Shown here one piece after another: positions 34,379-44,279 of a stretch of 64,000 nucleotides of DNA; position 1 is the stretch's first letter, and the number at the start of each line of letters is the position of its first letter. This stretch comes from Scytonematopsis contorta HA4267-MV1 (GTDB taxonomy: Bacteria > Cyanobacteriota > Cyanobacteriia > Cyanobacteriales > Nostocaceae). A program made the translations under genes and the position numbers. The notes below the pieces were generated by a model that saw only the letters and a program-made list of their open reading frames with translations, was not told the origin of the DNA and did not search any database. The stretch lies in assembly GCA_019359035.1 (NCBI GenBank), contig JAHHIC010000066.1, positions 341,953 to 405,952 of the forward strand, written 5' to 3'.

Positions 34379-35401
34379 CTAAAAAGATGCAAGTAAACAA
34401 TAATCGTCATCTTCATTAATTCCATTAAATTGTTGCAACTTTGTGTTATTTTGAGCAACAAATATCGAATTTCCATAGTCAACTCTATCTCTGTCTAACC
34501 CGTAAAACCATTTAGTAACTCCAAGAATTTCCTGGAGATAAACTAGGTCAGAATAGCTATGGTTGTTTTCAGTTTTTATAAGTAAAGTTTTTAGTTTCTC
34601 TAAATTTGTATCCTGAGGAACATAAATAAATGTATCTGGCTCTTGGGTAGATAACCTACACATAGATTCAAAAGATTTTCTATCAAGTGGCTGATAAACA
34701 CCTAATGGTCGCTCTGGCTTTATAGTCAAAGTCAAGGACTGAATGAATTCATATTTAGCTTCCTCCCATGAAAAGACAGAGAATATATCATCATCAAATA
34801 ATAAGTCAGTAATTAACCACGGTGGTGTCACATCACACTTACAAATATCCCAAAGTCGCCAAGCTGTTTTATAGTAACCATTGAAAAGTATGGCTTTGAT
34901 TAACTGACTAAAATTAGTAGTTACTTCATAACTTGAAACAAGCGTATTATATGGGTAAGCATTATTAAATTTTTCTCCCACATTTAATGGAGTAAAGGAG
35001 GCATTGATAAACTGGTCATGGAGACTGCGCTCTCTTGATAAAAAGCCAAAGCTTAAAAATCTTTTGGGCCCAGCCCAAGGGAAAATAGACCATGAATAAT
35101 AAGTTGAAAGCCAATTTAGCGCAGCATCAATTTTTTCAAATGAAGTTTTGTACTGAGGATTAGTATACACAGGAATGCTTGGGAAGTTTTGAGTGTCACA
35201 TTTATTCAGACGCGAACCGTGTATATACCAAGGTTGAGAATACCAATAGCCTCTTGATGTTGGTAAGTCGTCTAGAGATTGTAACCGACTTTCTTGTTGA
35301 CCCTCGCAAATCCAAACGTCAGAAAGATTATTTTTCAGAAAAGAATTTAGTTTTTCTACTAATAGTGGTCGATAGTCAGTGAAAAAGGCTATGTGGTACA
35401 T
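34379..35401 (-). CDS. Hypothetical protein in SUKH/HEAT island
   Basis: 340 residues, soluble by composition, rich in Trp, Tyr and Phe (RGYWYSQPWYIHG, YYSWSIFPWAGPKRFLSFGF, GYYKTAWRLWDICKCD). No signal peptide or known catalytic motif. It lies among SUKH-domain and HEAT-repeat genes, so it might belong to an immunity or contact-dependent system, but nothing in the protein itself shows this. Confidence 0.6.
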   Translation of the reverse strand: MYHIAFFTDYRPLLVEKLNSFLKNNLSDVWICEGQQESRLQSLDDLPTSRGYWYSQPWYIHGSRLNKCDTQNFPSIPVYTNPQYKTSFEKIDAALNWLSTYYSWSIFPWAGPKRFLSFGFLSRERSLHDQFINASFTPLNVGEKFNNAYPYNTLVSSYEVTTNFSQLIKAILFNGYYKTAWRLWDICKCDVTPPWLITDLLFDDDIFSVFSWEEAKYEFIQSLTLTIKPERPLGVYQPLDRKSFESMCRLSTQEPDTFIYVPQDTNLEKLKTLLIKTENNHSYSDLVYLQEILGVTKWFYGLDRDRVDYGNSIFVAQNNTKLQQFNGINEDDDYCLLASF

Positions 35402-35546
35402 AAACTTACACTTTTAGTTTCTAGGCACATGATAATGTACCCTCAACCTAACTTCATGCTGGGTAAATGAATTGTTTAAGGCATTTTCTTCATAATTATT
35501 CTGCCATCAAACATAATGATATTGTGGAGCATAGTCATTTTTTAAC

Positions 35547-36395
35547 GTGGAAATGATAGCAACCAAAATCTTACATTACCTTGATTCCCTGCATGATGTC
35601 GATTATTTAGCAACAATTGTTAACTCGGTATCTGACACAGAACTATGCGATATCATCAATCAACTTTTGCAATCAGAGGATAATGAAATAGTCAGTTCAA
35701 CTTGTCTTTTTATTCAAGATTTGGTACTTTCTAGCTCTCGACATCCTGATTGTGAGAAGTTTGTAAAAGGTTATTCAGAGTCTTCAATTGTCAAAACTCT
35801 TGAACAGCTTCTTTTTTCTCCAAGCCATTTTACTCGTGAGCAAGTAGTGTACGCATTAGGCAAGACTTGCAGTTACAACAGTGTCTCAGTATTAAATCAA
35901 GCCTTTAATGAATTTCGGGACATTGACCCAATCCTGCTACCTAGACTAATTGGTGAAATGGGTTGGCTTGGAGCCGAAAACTTCTGGGCACTTCTTGACT
36001 CGATGATAAGTAGCCAGGTTTACATAACTCGATGGGCAGTTATTGATGTCTTATCTGAATTTGTTAGTGACGATGCGCGTGTGCATTCTCAATGGTTTCA
36101 AAGCAAATTAAGGTGTGTTGAGCAATTACGGCAGGATTCAAATATTCTCGTTAAATCACAGGCAGAATACGAGTATCAATTATTAAAGTTTCGTAGTTCT
36201 ACATATGAATTACCGAAAGCAGAGCGCAAAAAGAAACGGAAAGACTTAGAGCGACAGTATAAACCAGCATTTTATTTTGCCCAAATATCGACTGCTTTCG
36301 CTAACTTTTTGTATTCCAAAAGGCAAACCCAATATTCAATAGCTGAGCTTGAAGCTTTTATTTCGGATATGACTCAAAGCTCTAAAAGTGGATAG
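35547..36395 (+). CDS. Helical-repeat (HEAT-like) protein
   Basis: 282 residues made of paired helices (DTELCDIINQLLQSEDNEIV, REQVVYALGKTCSYNSVSVL, PRLIGEMGWLGAENFWALLD, RWAVIDVLSEFVSDDARVH), resembling degenerate HEAT repeats. A basic segment (PKAERKKKRKDLERQY, about 225-240) precedes the last helices. No enzyme motif. It is the only plus-strand gene of the island. Confidence 0.55.
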   Translation: MEMIATKILHYLDSLHDVDYLATIVNSVSDTELCDIINQLLQSEDNEIVSSTCLFIQDLVLSSSRHPDCEKFVKGYSESSIVKTLEQLLFSPSHFTREQVVYALGKTCSYNSVSVLNQAFNEFRDIDPILLPRLIGEMGWLGAENFWALLDSMISSQVYITRWAVIDVLSEFVSDDARVHSQWFQSKLRCVEQLRQDSNILVKSQAEYEYQLLKFRSSTYELPKAERKKKRKDLERQYKPAFYFAQISTAFANFLYSKRQTQYSIAELEAFISDMTQSSKSG

Positions 36396-36535
36396 GTCTA
36401 GTACATTAAAGTCGGGAGATAACAAAAATGGGGAAGCGAGTACTTGATTGTTAGTTTCTTGGTGGTGGCATTTCCCGCAATATCAATCGCGATCGCACTC
36501 AATAGACATCACTGAAAAAGACGGTTACATTGGTA

Positions 36536-37333
36536 TTACAAGAGATAACAGCCCTCGATTGTCGTTTGCTCGTGAATTGAAGATTCGATATTCTCTGGAC
36601 TCGAAGTGTCAATTTTTCCTATGCGATAAGTTATCAGCCTGCGAGTATCATCGTCTATGTAGCTTTGTTGTAAAATATCAGTTAGGTCTTGTATCGCTTG
36701 CCTATTGCCAGTCGCAATACGCTCTAAAATTGTCATCGCAGTATTTATTGTATAATTATTTTCTCCTGTTCGCACTAGATGAGTTAGCGCGTCTATTATG
36801 TTTTGGCTACCATTTTCAATACGTCCCAAATTTTGAGCAGACTGATAGCGGGTGTATTCATCAGAGCTATTATGTATCAAATAAATTAATGTATTGATAG
36901 AATCGTTATCGTTTTTGCCGATACGACCTAATATATACGCTATCGATTGGCGGGTTACTTCATTATAATTAGCTCGTGCTAAGTTACTTAAGTTAATAAT
37001 AGTCTGCTGATGATTAACAGTTATTTTTGCTAAATTTTGGGCTGCAACTTTACTTGTAGGCATTCGAGCAGTGGTTAATTGCTCAATCAAAGTTTGGATA
37101 ACATCGTTATTACCGATTCCAATTTTACCCAAGCTTTGAATTCCTACCCAGCGCGTTGGTTCATCTAATGTGGTACGTACTAGGTAAATTAAAGCGTTAA
37201 TTGCATCTAAACTACCAGCACCCAAATTACCCAAATCAGAAGCAGCTAGCTTTATAGCCTTATTGTCTTGACTATTGTGTAGCGTTTGAACTAGAAAGGC
37301 AATATTATTATCCTTGTCTTGCTGCTTACTCAT
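36536..37333 (-). CDS. HEAT-repeat protein
   Basis: 265 residues built of at least five repeats of about 35-37 residues with a recurring A-x-x-L-G-x-I/L pattern (AASDLGNLGAGSLDAINALI, GIQSLGKIGIGNNDVIQTLI, AYILGRIGKNDNDSINTLIY, SAQNLGRIENGSQNIIDALT). Such proteins are binding scaffolds; in cyanobacteria similar repeats occur in phycobilin lyases (CpcE type) and in immunity-like clusters. No lyase partner is adjacent. Confidence 0.8.
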   Translation of the reverse strand: MSKQQDKDNNIAFLVQTLHNSQDNKAIKLAASDLGNLGAGSLDAINALIYLVRTTLDEPTRWVGIQSLGKIGIGNNDVIQTLIEQLTTARMPTSKVAAQNLAKITVNHQQTIINLSNLARANYNEVTRQSIAYILGRIGKNDNDSINTLIYLIHNSSDEYTRYQSAQNLGRIENGSQNIIDALTHLVRTGENNYTINTAMTILERIATGNRQAIQDLTDILQQSYIDDDTRRLITYRIGKIDTSSPENIESSIHEQTTIEGCYLL

Positions 37334-37445
37334 AAAGACTTACCGAAATTGTTCAAGCAAATCAATATATTTTAATATATTAATTTCAACTTGATGATTT
37401 TACGATAATTGTTGATTAGACACTATTAATTATTGTCCGCTAAGA

Positions 37446-38027
37446 TTAATTATTTTTTAATAATTCAAATCGCATCATTTCCCAAAAAGACTTATATCTT
37501 TTAGCACCAGGGTATTTATTTCCAAAATCCCAAGCTTCCCACTCGCCATCATTCGTAACGACTTGTGGGTTAAGTAAATAAATAAAGCCATCAAAGGTAT
37601 TGCTAATTTGGATAGCTGTTTGCATGTATTCTTTACGCAAATCACAACAGCTTTGTTCTTGCCAATAGTTAAAATATAATTCATCGGAGACAGATGGTGT
37701 GTCTTCAATGTTTTCTGTCCAGATGTCTATCCACATTTGATGATTAACACAAAACCAATCAACTTCTTCTGTGGACAATAATATTAGTCCGTTAGGACAA
37801 CGAAAACCATTAGTAACTTTTAAAAACTCCCGGTATGAGTAGGGAAATGTCACACCTAATCTTGCTTCCGCACTTACAATTTGCTCTTCAGTAGCACAGG
37901 GATAGCTAAAATATCTTGATTGAAAAATTTCAGGAGATAACTTTATATTACTTTCTGTACCCCTTAATTGCATTTCTTTAATAACTCGTTGCCTTATTAG
38001 GTTTTGCCAATCAAAATTTTCTATCAT
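37446..38027 (-). CDS. SMI1/KNR4 (SUKH) domain protein
   Basis: 193 residues. ATEEQIVSAEARLGVTFPYS, YREFLKVTNGF and the late AWDFGNKYPGAKRYKSFWEMM are the conserved blocks of the SUKH-1 domain. From family knowledge, SUKH proteins are frequent immunity proteins against nuclease and other polymorphic toxins. No toxin gene is recognised nearby. Confidence 0.82.
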   Translation of the reverse strand: MIENFDWQNLIRQRVIKEMQLRGTESNIKLSPEIFQSRYFSYPCATEEQIVSAEARLGVTFPYSYREFLKVTNGFRCPNGLILLSTEEVDWFCVNHQMWIDIWTENIEDTPSVSDELYFNYWQEQSCCDLRKEYMQTAIQISNTFDGFIYLLNPQVVTNDGEWEAWDFGNKYPGAKRYKSFWEMMRFELLKNN

Positions 38028-38071
38028 GTTATTGTATAAAGCTTAGCTATTGAGGGCACAATATATTTTAT

Positions 38072-38983
38072 TTATAAATACTCTTTTATCTTCGATAAAG
38101 CTTTTTCGGCTTCTTCTCTAACAAAAGGGGAATTATCCTTTAATGCATTATCCAATGCTTTCAACACCCTGACATCAAACATTTCACCCAAAGCCTTTAC
38201 TACCCAAAAATAAACTCCATCCCTATAAAGACCTTTTTGTTTACTCCATTTTTGTGACGATGATAATAATAAATCAACACCTCTTGGGTCTTTGAATCTA
38301 CCAATAACTATGGCCAGTTCAGCAACTTGTTCAAGCAATTTCTTATCTGAAAAGTCTAATGGCTGTACAAGCAAAGATTGAAAAGCTAAAAGTGCTCTTT
38401 CACTGATATCAGCATTATATTTACGTAAGACTTGAGCCTCTTGGTATTCATCTGAGCAAACGTATCCTTCGTACTTCAAGTAGTACGCTCCTGTTTCATA
38501 GCACTCTGCTAATGTAAACATCATATCAGTGAGACTTGTATAAAAAATATAGGGCATTTCCCCTTCTCCAAGGACGACTACTGGCGATTTTTCTTTTTGA
38601 TGATTAATAAGAGGAATACCACAAAAATTACCATTATCTTCTATGAACGCAAACAGAGGACTGGTGTCATACCATTCACTTAACTCTTTTACAGATTCTT
38701 TTCCACTTTCAATATATTCGTTACATCCTTGACTATATTCAATAGCTCTATTCATAGGCAAAAACTGCATTGTGGGAAAACATAATGCTTTAGCATCTTC
38801 TTCTGTTCCATTTCTCCATTGGTAAAGCTCATAAATTTCTCCGGGTAGCTTAAATCCTAGTTCTTCTTCATAGGAGAAAATCTCGTCATATTTTAAACCT
38901 GTTGCAAAGGAATTAGCATAATCTGCCTGATTTTCTCTTAGCCAATTCATAATTCTTTCTAAAGCATCAGTTAATGCTACCAT
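38072..38983 (-). CDS. SUKH domain protein with C-terminal HEAT repeats
   Basis: 303 residues from the ATG at 38983. The N-terminal ALERIMNWLRENQADYANSF-type helix is followed by a SUKH core (EEELGFKLPGEIYELYQWRN, PLFAFIEDNGNFCGIPLIN). The C-terminal third has two or three HEAT-like units (VAELAIVIGRFKDPRGVDLL, VVKALGEMFDVRVLKALDNA, EEAEKALSKIK). An ATG at 39001 would add six residues. The start is chosen because it lines up with the N-terminus of the next gene upstream. Confidence 0.8.
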   Translation of the reverse strand: MVALTDALERIMNWLRENQADYANSFATGLKYDEIFSYEEELGFKLPGEIYELYQWRNGTEEDAKALCFPTMQFLPMNRAIEYSQGCNEYIESGKESVKELSEWYDTSPLFAFIEDNGNFCGIPLINHQKEKSPVVVLGEGEMPYIFYTSLTDMMFTLAECYETGAYYLKYEGYVCSDEYQEAQVLRKYNADISERALLAFQSLLVQPLDFSDKKLLEQVAELAIVIGRFKDPRGVDLLLSSSQKWSKQKGLYRDGVYFWVVKALGEMFDVRVLKALDNALKDNSPFVREEAEKALSKIKEYL

Positions 38984-39038
38984 AGGGCAACTTACCACCA
39001 TAATTTAAAGGTGTCATACCATCATAGAATATTCGCTT

Positions 39039-39407
39039 TTATTGAGAGAGTTGTGCTAAAGATTTTTTAGCAGCCTCCCTAACCATAAATGCAGAATCTT
39101 CCAAAAGTCGAGATAAAGGTTCAACGGCTAATAAATCTTTAAGTTCGCCTAAATCTCTCACGGCTTGTTCGCGGATGTACTCCGACTCATCTTCTAATGC
39201 ATTAATTAAAGAGTCTATAACTTTAAAATTAAATAGTGAATTGAGAGCTTTTGCTCTAACTTCTATATCATCGTCATGTAAAGCTTTATTTAAAGGAGCA
39301 ATCGCACGATTATCTTTTAGCCCTGGGAGAAAAGATTCTGCATATTCTGGCTTATGCTGCTGTAACCAATTCATAATTCGATTGAGAGCATTGTTTAAAT
39401 CAAGCAC
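39039..39407 (-). CDS. HEAT-repeat protein, SUKH-deleted paralogue
   Basis: 122 residues. Residues 1-31 (ALNRIMNWLQQHKPEYAESF, PGLK) match the N-terminus of the SUKH/HEAT protein encoded just downstream, but the SUKH core is absent and three or four HEAT units follow at once (NKALHDDDIEVRAKALNSLF, EDESEYIREQAVRDLGELKD, LEDSAFMVREAAKKSLAQL). It looks like a duplicate that lost the middle domain. Confidence 0.75.
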   Translation of the reverse strand: MLDLNNALNRIMNWLQQHKPEYAESFLPGLKDNRAIAPLNKALHDDDIEVRAKALNSLFNFKVIDSLINALEDESEYIREQAVRDLGELKDLLAVEPLSRLLEDSAFMVREAAKKSLAQLSQ

Positions 39408-39520
39408 TTATTATCTCCTAATCTACAAATCCATAAAACTTTTTGCGGTGGCTGGAATCCTTATTTTTACTTTTATCCCCAAAACATTGTGGTTTACTGA
39501 AAGTGAAAATTTTCTACATC

Positions 39521-39593
39521 TTGTGGGGTGGGCATCCTTGCCCGCCCTTGCCCTTGTCCTTGCTAATGGACGGGCTGGAAGCCCATCCCACAA
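39521..39593. repeat. Dispersed palindromes, GGGCATCCTTGCCC and GGGCTGGAAGCCC
   Basis: Two related hairpins face each other (39521-39547 and about 39568-39593), followed by three repeats of TTAACCCACAAAAT. They separate the HEAT gene from the VIT/vWA gene. Confidence 0.7.
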
Positions 39594-39654
39594 AATTAAC
39601 CCACAAAATAAATTAACCCACAAAATTAAATTGAGGATTTTTATTTGCTAGTCC

Positions 39655-41994
39655 TTATGACCCCACTTGTAAAGTAATACTAACTTTACCAGAAGCTGAT
39701 TTCGGTGTTGGCCATTTAATCAGATATTTCTTAATTAAATCAATCAACGTTGCATCTTTCAAAGTTGAGGCATCCTCATCCACCATTATCCTTCCCACAG
39801 GACCATTATTTACAATCAGTTCAAGAACAATTTCTCCTTGAGACTGACAAGAGAAATTTTGCTGTTGTAAATATTGAGTTAGGGAATCAATCAAAGCTTG
39901 CTCCCCAGTAGCACTAATAATTTTCAGGTTGCAATTGCTAGTCTGTGGTTCATCTGACTCTTTTGTGGGCAAAGCATCCCAAAGACTGTCGAAAGAATCT
40001 TCGTCATAATCAGGTGCCGTTTGAGGTGATGCCGCTTTTGCTAACCCACGTGTGCGTTCCGGAAAATAAGACGCTTGCGGAGCAGGAGACGGTAACGCTG
40101 ATAGCATCATCATCCCTCCCATAGCACCGCGTACTTTTTCTTCAGGCTCTCCAAAAATTCCCTGACGACTTACCCCTTCTGGCATTTCAACAGGCACTTG
40201 TACAGTGATACTTTCCCCTTCTGGAGTTACTCGTACCTCTTCGCTAACAGCAACAAAAGCAGTATATTGCGACAATAATTGATAGTTTAATGCAGTCTCC
40301 GTTACCGCTTCAACTCCGCTTTTAGTTTCATAACTAAACATCTGATTCATCAGGTCTTTAATTTTAGCACGTCCCCACAATTGAGCAATTCCAGGGTTTC
40401 CTGCTCCTTGAAAATCTAGCTCAAAAGTATTTTCATAAGGTTTATTGGAAGCCGCAACACCTTTAATATTAAAAACAACTGGGTTTCTATCTTGCTTACG
40501 TCCAAATATTACTAACGGTTGTTCTGCAAATAAATCTGGAAGTATTCCTGGATAAATTACAGGTGCTTCCCCATCACATTTACATTTAACTTCAATATTT
40601 GTCAGCACGGGATTATTAATTTTTTGAAAGAATTTTTCTACAACTTTCTCAGTCGGCTCATCATGACGAATTATTGTAGATATACCTCTTCCAACTTCAG
40701 CAATACGATTGATTAAAAAGTGATTAACCGAACTACCAGCACCAAAACTATGTAGACGATTTCCTGGTTTTAATTTCTTTTGAACTTACGCTAAAATTTC
40801 ATTTTCATTACCAATATAACCATCAGTTAGCAACACAATACTCCGCAAACGTCCTTTTGATGCTGGGACATTTAGTGCAGCACAAATACCACCGAGCATT
40901 TCTGTTGCACCACCAGCTTTGATATTATTAATATATTTAATTGCTTGTGCGCGATTTTCTGAAGTATTTTCTAATGGTGTAGAAGATAAATTCCTAACCC
41001 TGTGTGAAAAATCAATAATCGTAAAAGTATCGTTAGGATTTAATCCATTAATAAACCGTCGCATTAATTCCTGACATTGTTGGATTGGTTCACCCATTTG
41101 TGAACCAGAAGAATCTACCAGAAATATGACATCTTTTGGAACAATTTCCTCTGTGCTATATTCCAAAGCAGGGATTAAATAAATAGCAAAATGTCCACCG
41201 CGTGAGTCTGCTTGAGTTAATACTGTTGATTGAGGTTTATCGGCAGCAATTTGATAGCGTAAAATTAAATCTTTATTAGGAATTGTATCTGAATCACTCA
41301 ATTTTACTAATACTATTTGCCCTTCGTATTCAACTTCTAATTTATGTGAGGGAGAATTAACACTCTTAATTGGCAACCCAGCATCAATTTCTACAGCCAC
41401 ATTAATATCATGTCCAGAGCGCATGTTTGGTGGAATTACGTCTGGAGTAATTCGGGAAGCATCAGGAACTTGGTCTGTATCCCCACTATCATCTATTTGC
41501 TGACCAGGAATATACCTCGTTCCTACCACCATAGGGAAAACAAATTCATAATTCCCCCCCTCAAATTTCAAGCTGTCGGTGTATCGAATTGTCACATCAA
41601 TCTGCTCTCCGGGAAGAATATTTGCTAGCGACTGGGTAAAAATATTGTCACGTTCTTGTTCCAGTAACCCTGCTGTACGTCCCTGTTTTTTTGCTTGTTC
41701 ATAAATTTCTTGTGCTTCTTCCCTTTTTTTAACACTTCCCTTGATAATGCGGTCTCCAATTTTGATTTCCATGTCATCCACTGCTGCTTCATCTGGTAAG
41801 GGGAAGACATAAACCGCTTCTAAAAGTTTTGTAAATTGATTTTCAAAAGTCTGTGTCACCTCTATTCGTGACACATTTCCAGCTATTTTCGCTTTTACAT
41901 CTGTATGCTTGAGGGGGAAAGCCAACTCCTCACCATTGGTTTTAGCATACAATCCTGATGAGTTTGGTTTTATAGGGTTAATAGCGTTACTCAT
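39655..41994 (-). pseudogene. VIT and vWA domain protein interrupted by an in-frame stop
   Basis: The minus strand encodes 779 codons in one frame, broken only by TAA at 40786-40788 (codon 403). Before it are the VIT domain (about 12-140, KIAGNVSRIEVTQTFENQFT) and the start of a vWA domain with the MIDAS motif DVIFLVDSSGSQMG (about 290). After GNENEILA and the stop the reading resumes VQKKLKPGNRLHSFGAGSSV and runs to residue 779. One base change from a Glu or Gln codon explains it. A Gly/Ser/Pro-containing region (about 580-640) and a C-terminal beta domain follow. GAGG precedes the ATG. The upstream part could still be made as a 402-residue fragment; a GTG at 40608 could restart the rest. 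Confidence 0.85.
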
Positions 41995-42169
41995 AAAAAA
42001 ATTTCCTCAAATATAAACTTAACCAACTACCACTAACGTAAATACGGTTTTTGTAATTTTTTTGTAGTAAAGTTGTAGCCCTTAATATCTTAGCTTTGGA
42101 AAATAGGGCTAAGGGTCATATTTGAAGAAATGTTACACAATCAAAACAATGTAGTTTATCTACTTAAAA

Positions 42170-42358
42170 TTAACCTTCGTACTCAGTATCTATTTCAACA
42201 TCAAGAGTATCTTCATCGATACGCACGTAAAGAATATTGGGACGACAGCAAACTTGACAATCCTCTACGTAAGATTGCTGTGAACCAGCACTTATGTCAA
42301 TAAAAGTTGTATTTGGTTCACCGCAGTAGGCACAGTAAAATTCAGCAGTTGTTGGCAT
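42170..42358 (-). CDS. CPXCG-type small cysteine-rich protein
   Basis: 62 residues. AEFYCAYCGEPNTTFID and DCQVCCRPNILYVRID give two CxxC pairs that probably bind zinc, the pattern of CPXCG-motif cysteine-rich proteins. Acidic C-terminus. Function unknown. Confidence 0.8.
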   Translation of the reverse strand: MPTTAEFYCAYCGEPNTTFIDISAGSQQSYVEDCQVCCRPNILYVRIDEDTLDVEIDTEYEG

Positions 42359-42437
42359 CGTAAATAGTAGTTAAATAAACAACTTATCTTAACAGTTATT
42401 TACAAAACAATTATTAAAACTCAGAAACCTTCTTATC

Positions 42438-42490
42438 AGTCCTCTAAAAGAGGACTTTAGCTTTTAGACAGGGACTTTAGTCCTTGGTTT
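42438..42490. repeat. Half copy of the MITE-like inner arm
   Basis: Reads CAGTCCTCTAAAAGAGGACT then TTAGCTTTTAGACA then GGGACTTTAGTCC. It is a single arm with its own core palindrome, lying just beyond the 3' end of the DUF4336 gene. Confidence 0.7.
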
Positions 42491-42515
42491 ACGTTATGAA
42501 TAATCCTCAGTTTAA

Positions 42516-43226
42516 TTATAAAGACGTGCCCAAAAACTGCTCATATCCTTCTTTGAGCATTTTCTTGCCATCTCTTTCAACAATAGTACCATGAGCCATA
42601 ATTACTCGCTGAAAGTTCCACTCCAGTAGCTTTTGGGCTGATTTTTTCACTTTTTCTTTTTCATTGATTGCCAATTTTTCAAAAATAGATGGGCTGAGTT
42701 TGCTGTAAGCTCCCATAAATTTTGCAGCTAACCGCGTTTTGAAAGAAAATGTATCGTCAAAATGAAAAGCTGTGTCTGTTAATATTAGAGTCTGGCTAGC
42801 GCGATGAAAAAAGACGAATTCGTTTAGTATTGATGGTCCGCTTAAATCAAAAATTTTAAATCCATCAAATAACAAATAGTCAACTTCTTCTAAAATATTA
42901 CCCTTGTCTTCGACGATTATTTTATCTGCGGGTATATTGGGCTTTTTCAAGTTAAATTTTGGTGGAACCCAAAGTTTTGCTTGTGGATAAAGTGATTTGA
43001 ATTCTGAGACAAAAAGATGGTGGTAAAGATTGGGAGCGATGATGTAACTAACTTTACCAATTTCATCTAGCTGGTCAATTGTAGCTTTATCTACTTGAAT
43101 GGGAGAAATTACGATTAGTTGGTTGGTTATTAAGCGAATTATGGTCATTCGCGTTCCCACTTCTATTCCCCAATATTTTAAAGGTTGTTCTGCTACCCAA
43201 ATGTTTTTGTCTATTTGTCTGAGCAT
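42516..43226 (-). CDS. DUF4336 protein (metallo-beta-lactamase-like fold)
   Basis: 236 residues. MLRQIDKNIWVAEQPLKYWG, IAPNLYHHLFVSEFKSLYPQ, DTAFHFDD and the late VIMAHGTIVERDG correspond to DUF4336 proteins, distant relatives of metallo-beta-lactamases. The Zn motif HxHxDH is reduced to N-x-x-H-H, so catalysis is doubtful. Soluble. Confidence 0.8.
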   Translation of the reverse strand: MLRQIDKNIWVAEQPLKYWGIEVGTRMTIIRLITNQLIVISPIQVDKATIDQLDEIGKVSYIIAPNLYHHLFVSEFKSLYPQAKLWVPPKFNLKKPNIPADKIIVEDKGNILEEVDYLLFDGFKIFDLSGPSILNEFVFFHRASQTLILTDTAFHFDDTFSFKTRLAAKFMGAYSKLSPSIFEKLAINEKEKVKKSAQKLLEWNFQRVIMAHGTIVERDGKKMLKEGYEQFLGTSL

Positions 43227-43281
43227 AGTTAAATCTAATTAAACGAACTGCCAAGAACGCCAAGGATGCCAAGAAATATGT

Positions 43282-43305
43282 AGAGACGCGATAAATCGCG
43301 TCTCT
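43282..43305. repeat. Dispersed AGAGAC palindrome, GCGAT core
   Basis: AGAGACGCGAT, AA, ATCGCGTCTCT: 11-bp arms with a two-base loop. Same outer arms as the copA copy, with a different but self-complementary core. Confidence 0.8.
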
Positions 43306-43523
43306 GAGATAGCACTAATGTCGATTTTTCATTTTGAGAATTTTATCATAAATCGTTTGAGGATGTGGTTTGCTTAGTTATTATTTACTCACGTATTACC
43401 CCTAAGGGTACTCTTGTCAAAATTAAGAGGATTTTGTCTGAAATCCTTTGGAATAGTTTTGTAGCTGCAATTACAAAAACTTATTCCGCAGTTACAAAAT
43501 AATTAACAAAAGGAACCACACAA

Positions 43524-44036
43524 ATGACATCCTCCATTGATATACAATCTGCTGCTGCTAATCTCAACAAGCCTGTATTGAAAAAAGGTTCTAAAGGCGC
43601 TGCTGTTAAAGAATTGCAAACACTTTTATATAGATATGGCGCTTATTCCTTATCTGGTCAATTTGGAGAAGAGTCTAAGTTTACTGATGGCGATTTTGGT
43701 GCAGGCACAGAGACTGCTGTTAAGGCTTTTCAAAACCAAGTATTTCTCTTAGTTGATGGTATTGTTGCTGATAAAAGCTGGAGAGCGCTGTACAAAGGCG
43801 CACCTGTTGATATGCCTGTTCTCAAAAGAGTTAGCAAAGGTGATTTAGTCAAAAAAGCTCAACAAAGACTAGTAGTTGCTGGTGTATACACAGGCAAAGT
43901 TGATGGCGATTTCGGTGCTACAACAGAAACTGCTGTTAAAGCTTTGCAAACACGTTCTGGTTTAACTGCTGATGGTCAAGTTGGTGACCGCACTTGGTTT
44001 GAACTAAGCAAATGTTCTGAAAATATGGGCTGTTAG
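43524..44036 (+). CDS. Protein with two peptidoglycan-binding (PG_binding_1) repeats
   Basis: 170 residues, no signal peptide. Two repeats: KKGSKGAAVKELQTLLYRYG to DGDFGAGTETAVKAFQ and KRVSKGDLVKKAQQRLVVAG to DGDFGATTETAVKALQ. The D-G-x-F-G and T-x-x-A-V-K-x-x-Q patterns are diagnostic. Export route is unclear without a signal sequence. AAAGGA precedes the ATG. Confidence 0.87.
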   Translation: MTSSIDIQSAAANLNKPVLKKGSKGAAVKELQTLLYRYGAYSLSGQFGEESKFTDGDFGAGTETAVKAFQNQVFLLVDGIVADKSWRALYKGAPVDMPVLKRVSKGDLVKKAQQRLVVAGVYTGKVDGDFGATTETAVKALQTRSGLTADGQVGDRTWFELSKCSENMGC

Positions 44037-44074
44037 TTTTCGTAAATAATGTGGAATGTTATGTGTATTCCACA

Positions 44075-44098
44075 AGAGACGTGACATGTCACGTCTCT
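44075..44098. repeat. Dispersed AGAGAC palindrome, GTGACATGTCAC core
   Basis: A 24-bp perfect palindrome with the same core as the copy at 24506, 38 bp after the stop of the preceding gene. Confidence 0.85.
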
Positions 44099-44279
44099 AC
44101 ATTGGGTATTTTACGAAAATATGTTGGGAAATATAAAGATATGTAAAAAAATGTCAAACATACAGTTTTAGGTATGTACATATGAATTTTTGCGAAAAAG
44201 CAGTGACGGACGCTGAATTTATTTAGTACATATCGACAGGTACACCTCGATAATAAATCGAAAACAAAGGCACATCCTT

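Noticed and set aside
36448..36897. Plus-strand open frame of 149 codons
   Set aside because: It overlaps the HEAT-repeat gene on the minus strand over most of its length and shows no domain; the HEAT repeats are clear.
40786..40788. Programmed recoding at the stop in the VIT/vWA gene
   Set aside because: The stop is TAA, not TGA or TAG, and no recoding structure is evident; a nonsense mutation or sequencing error is simpler.
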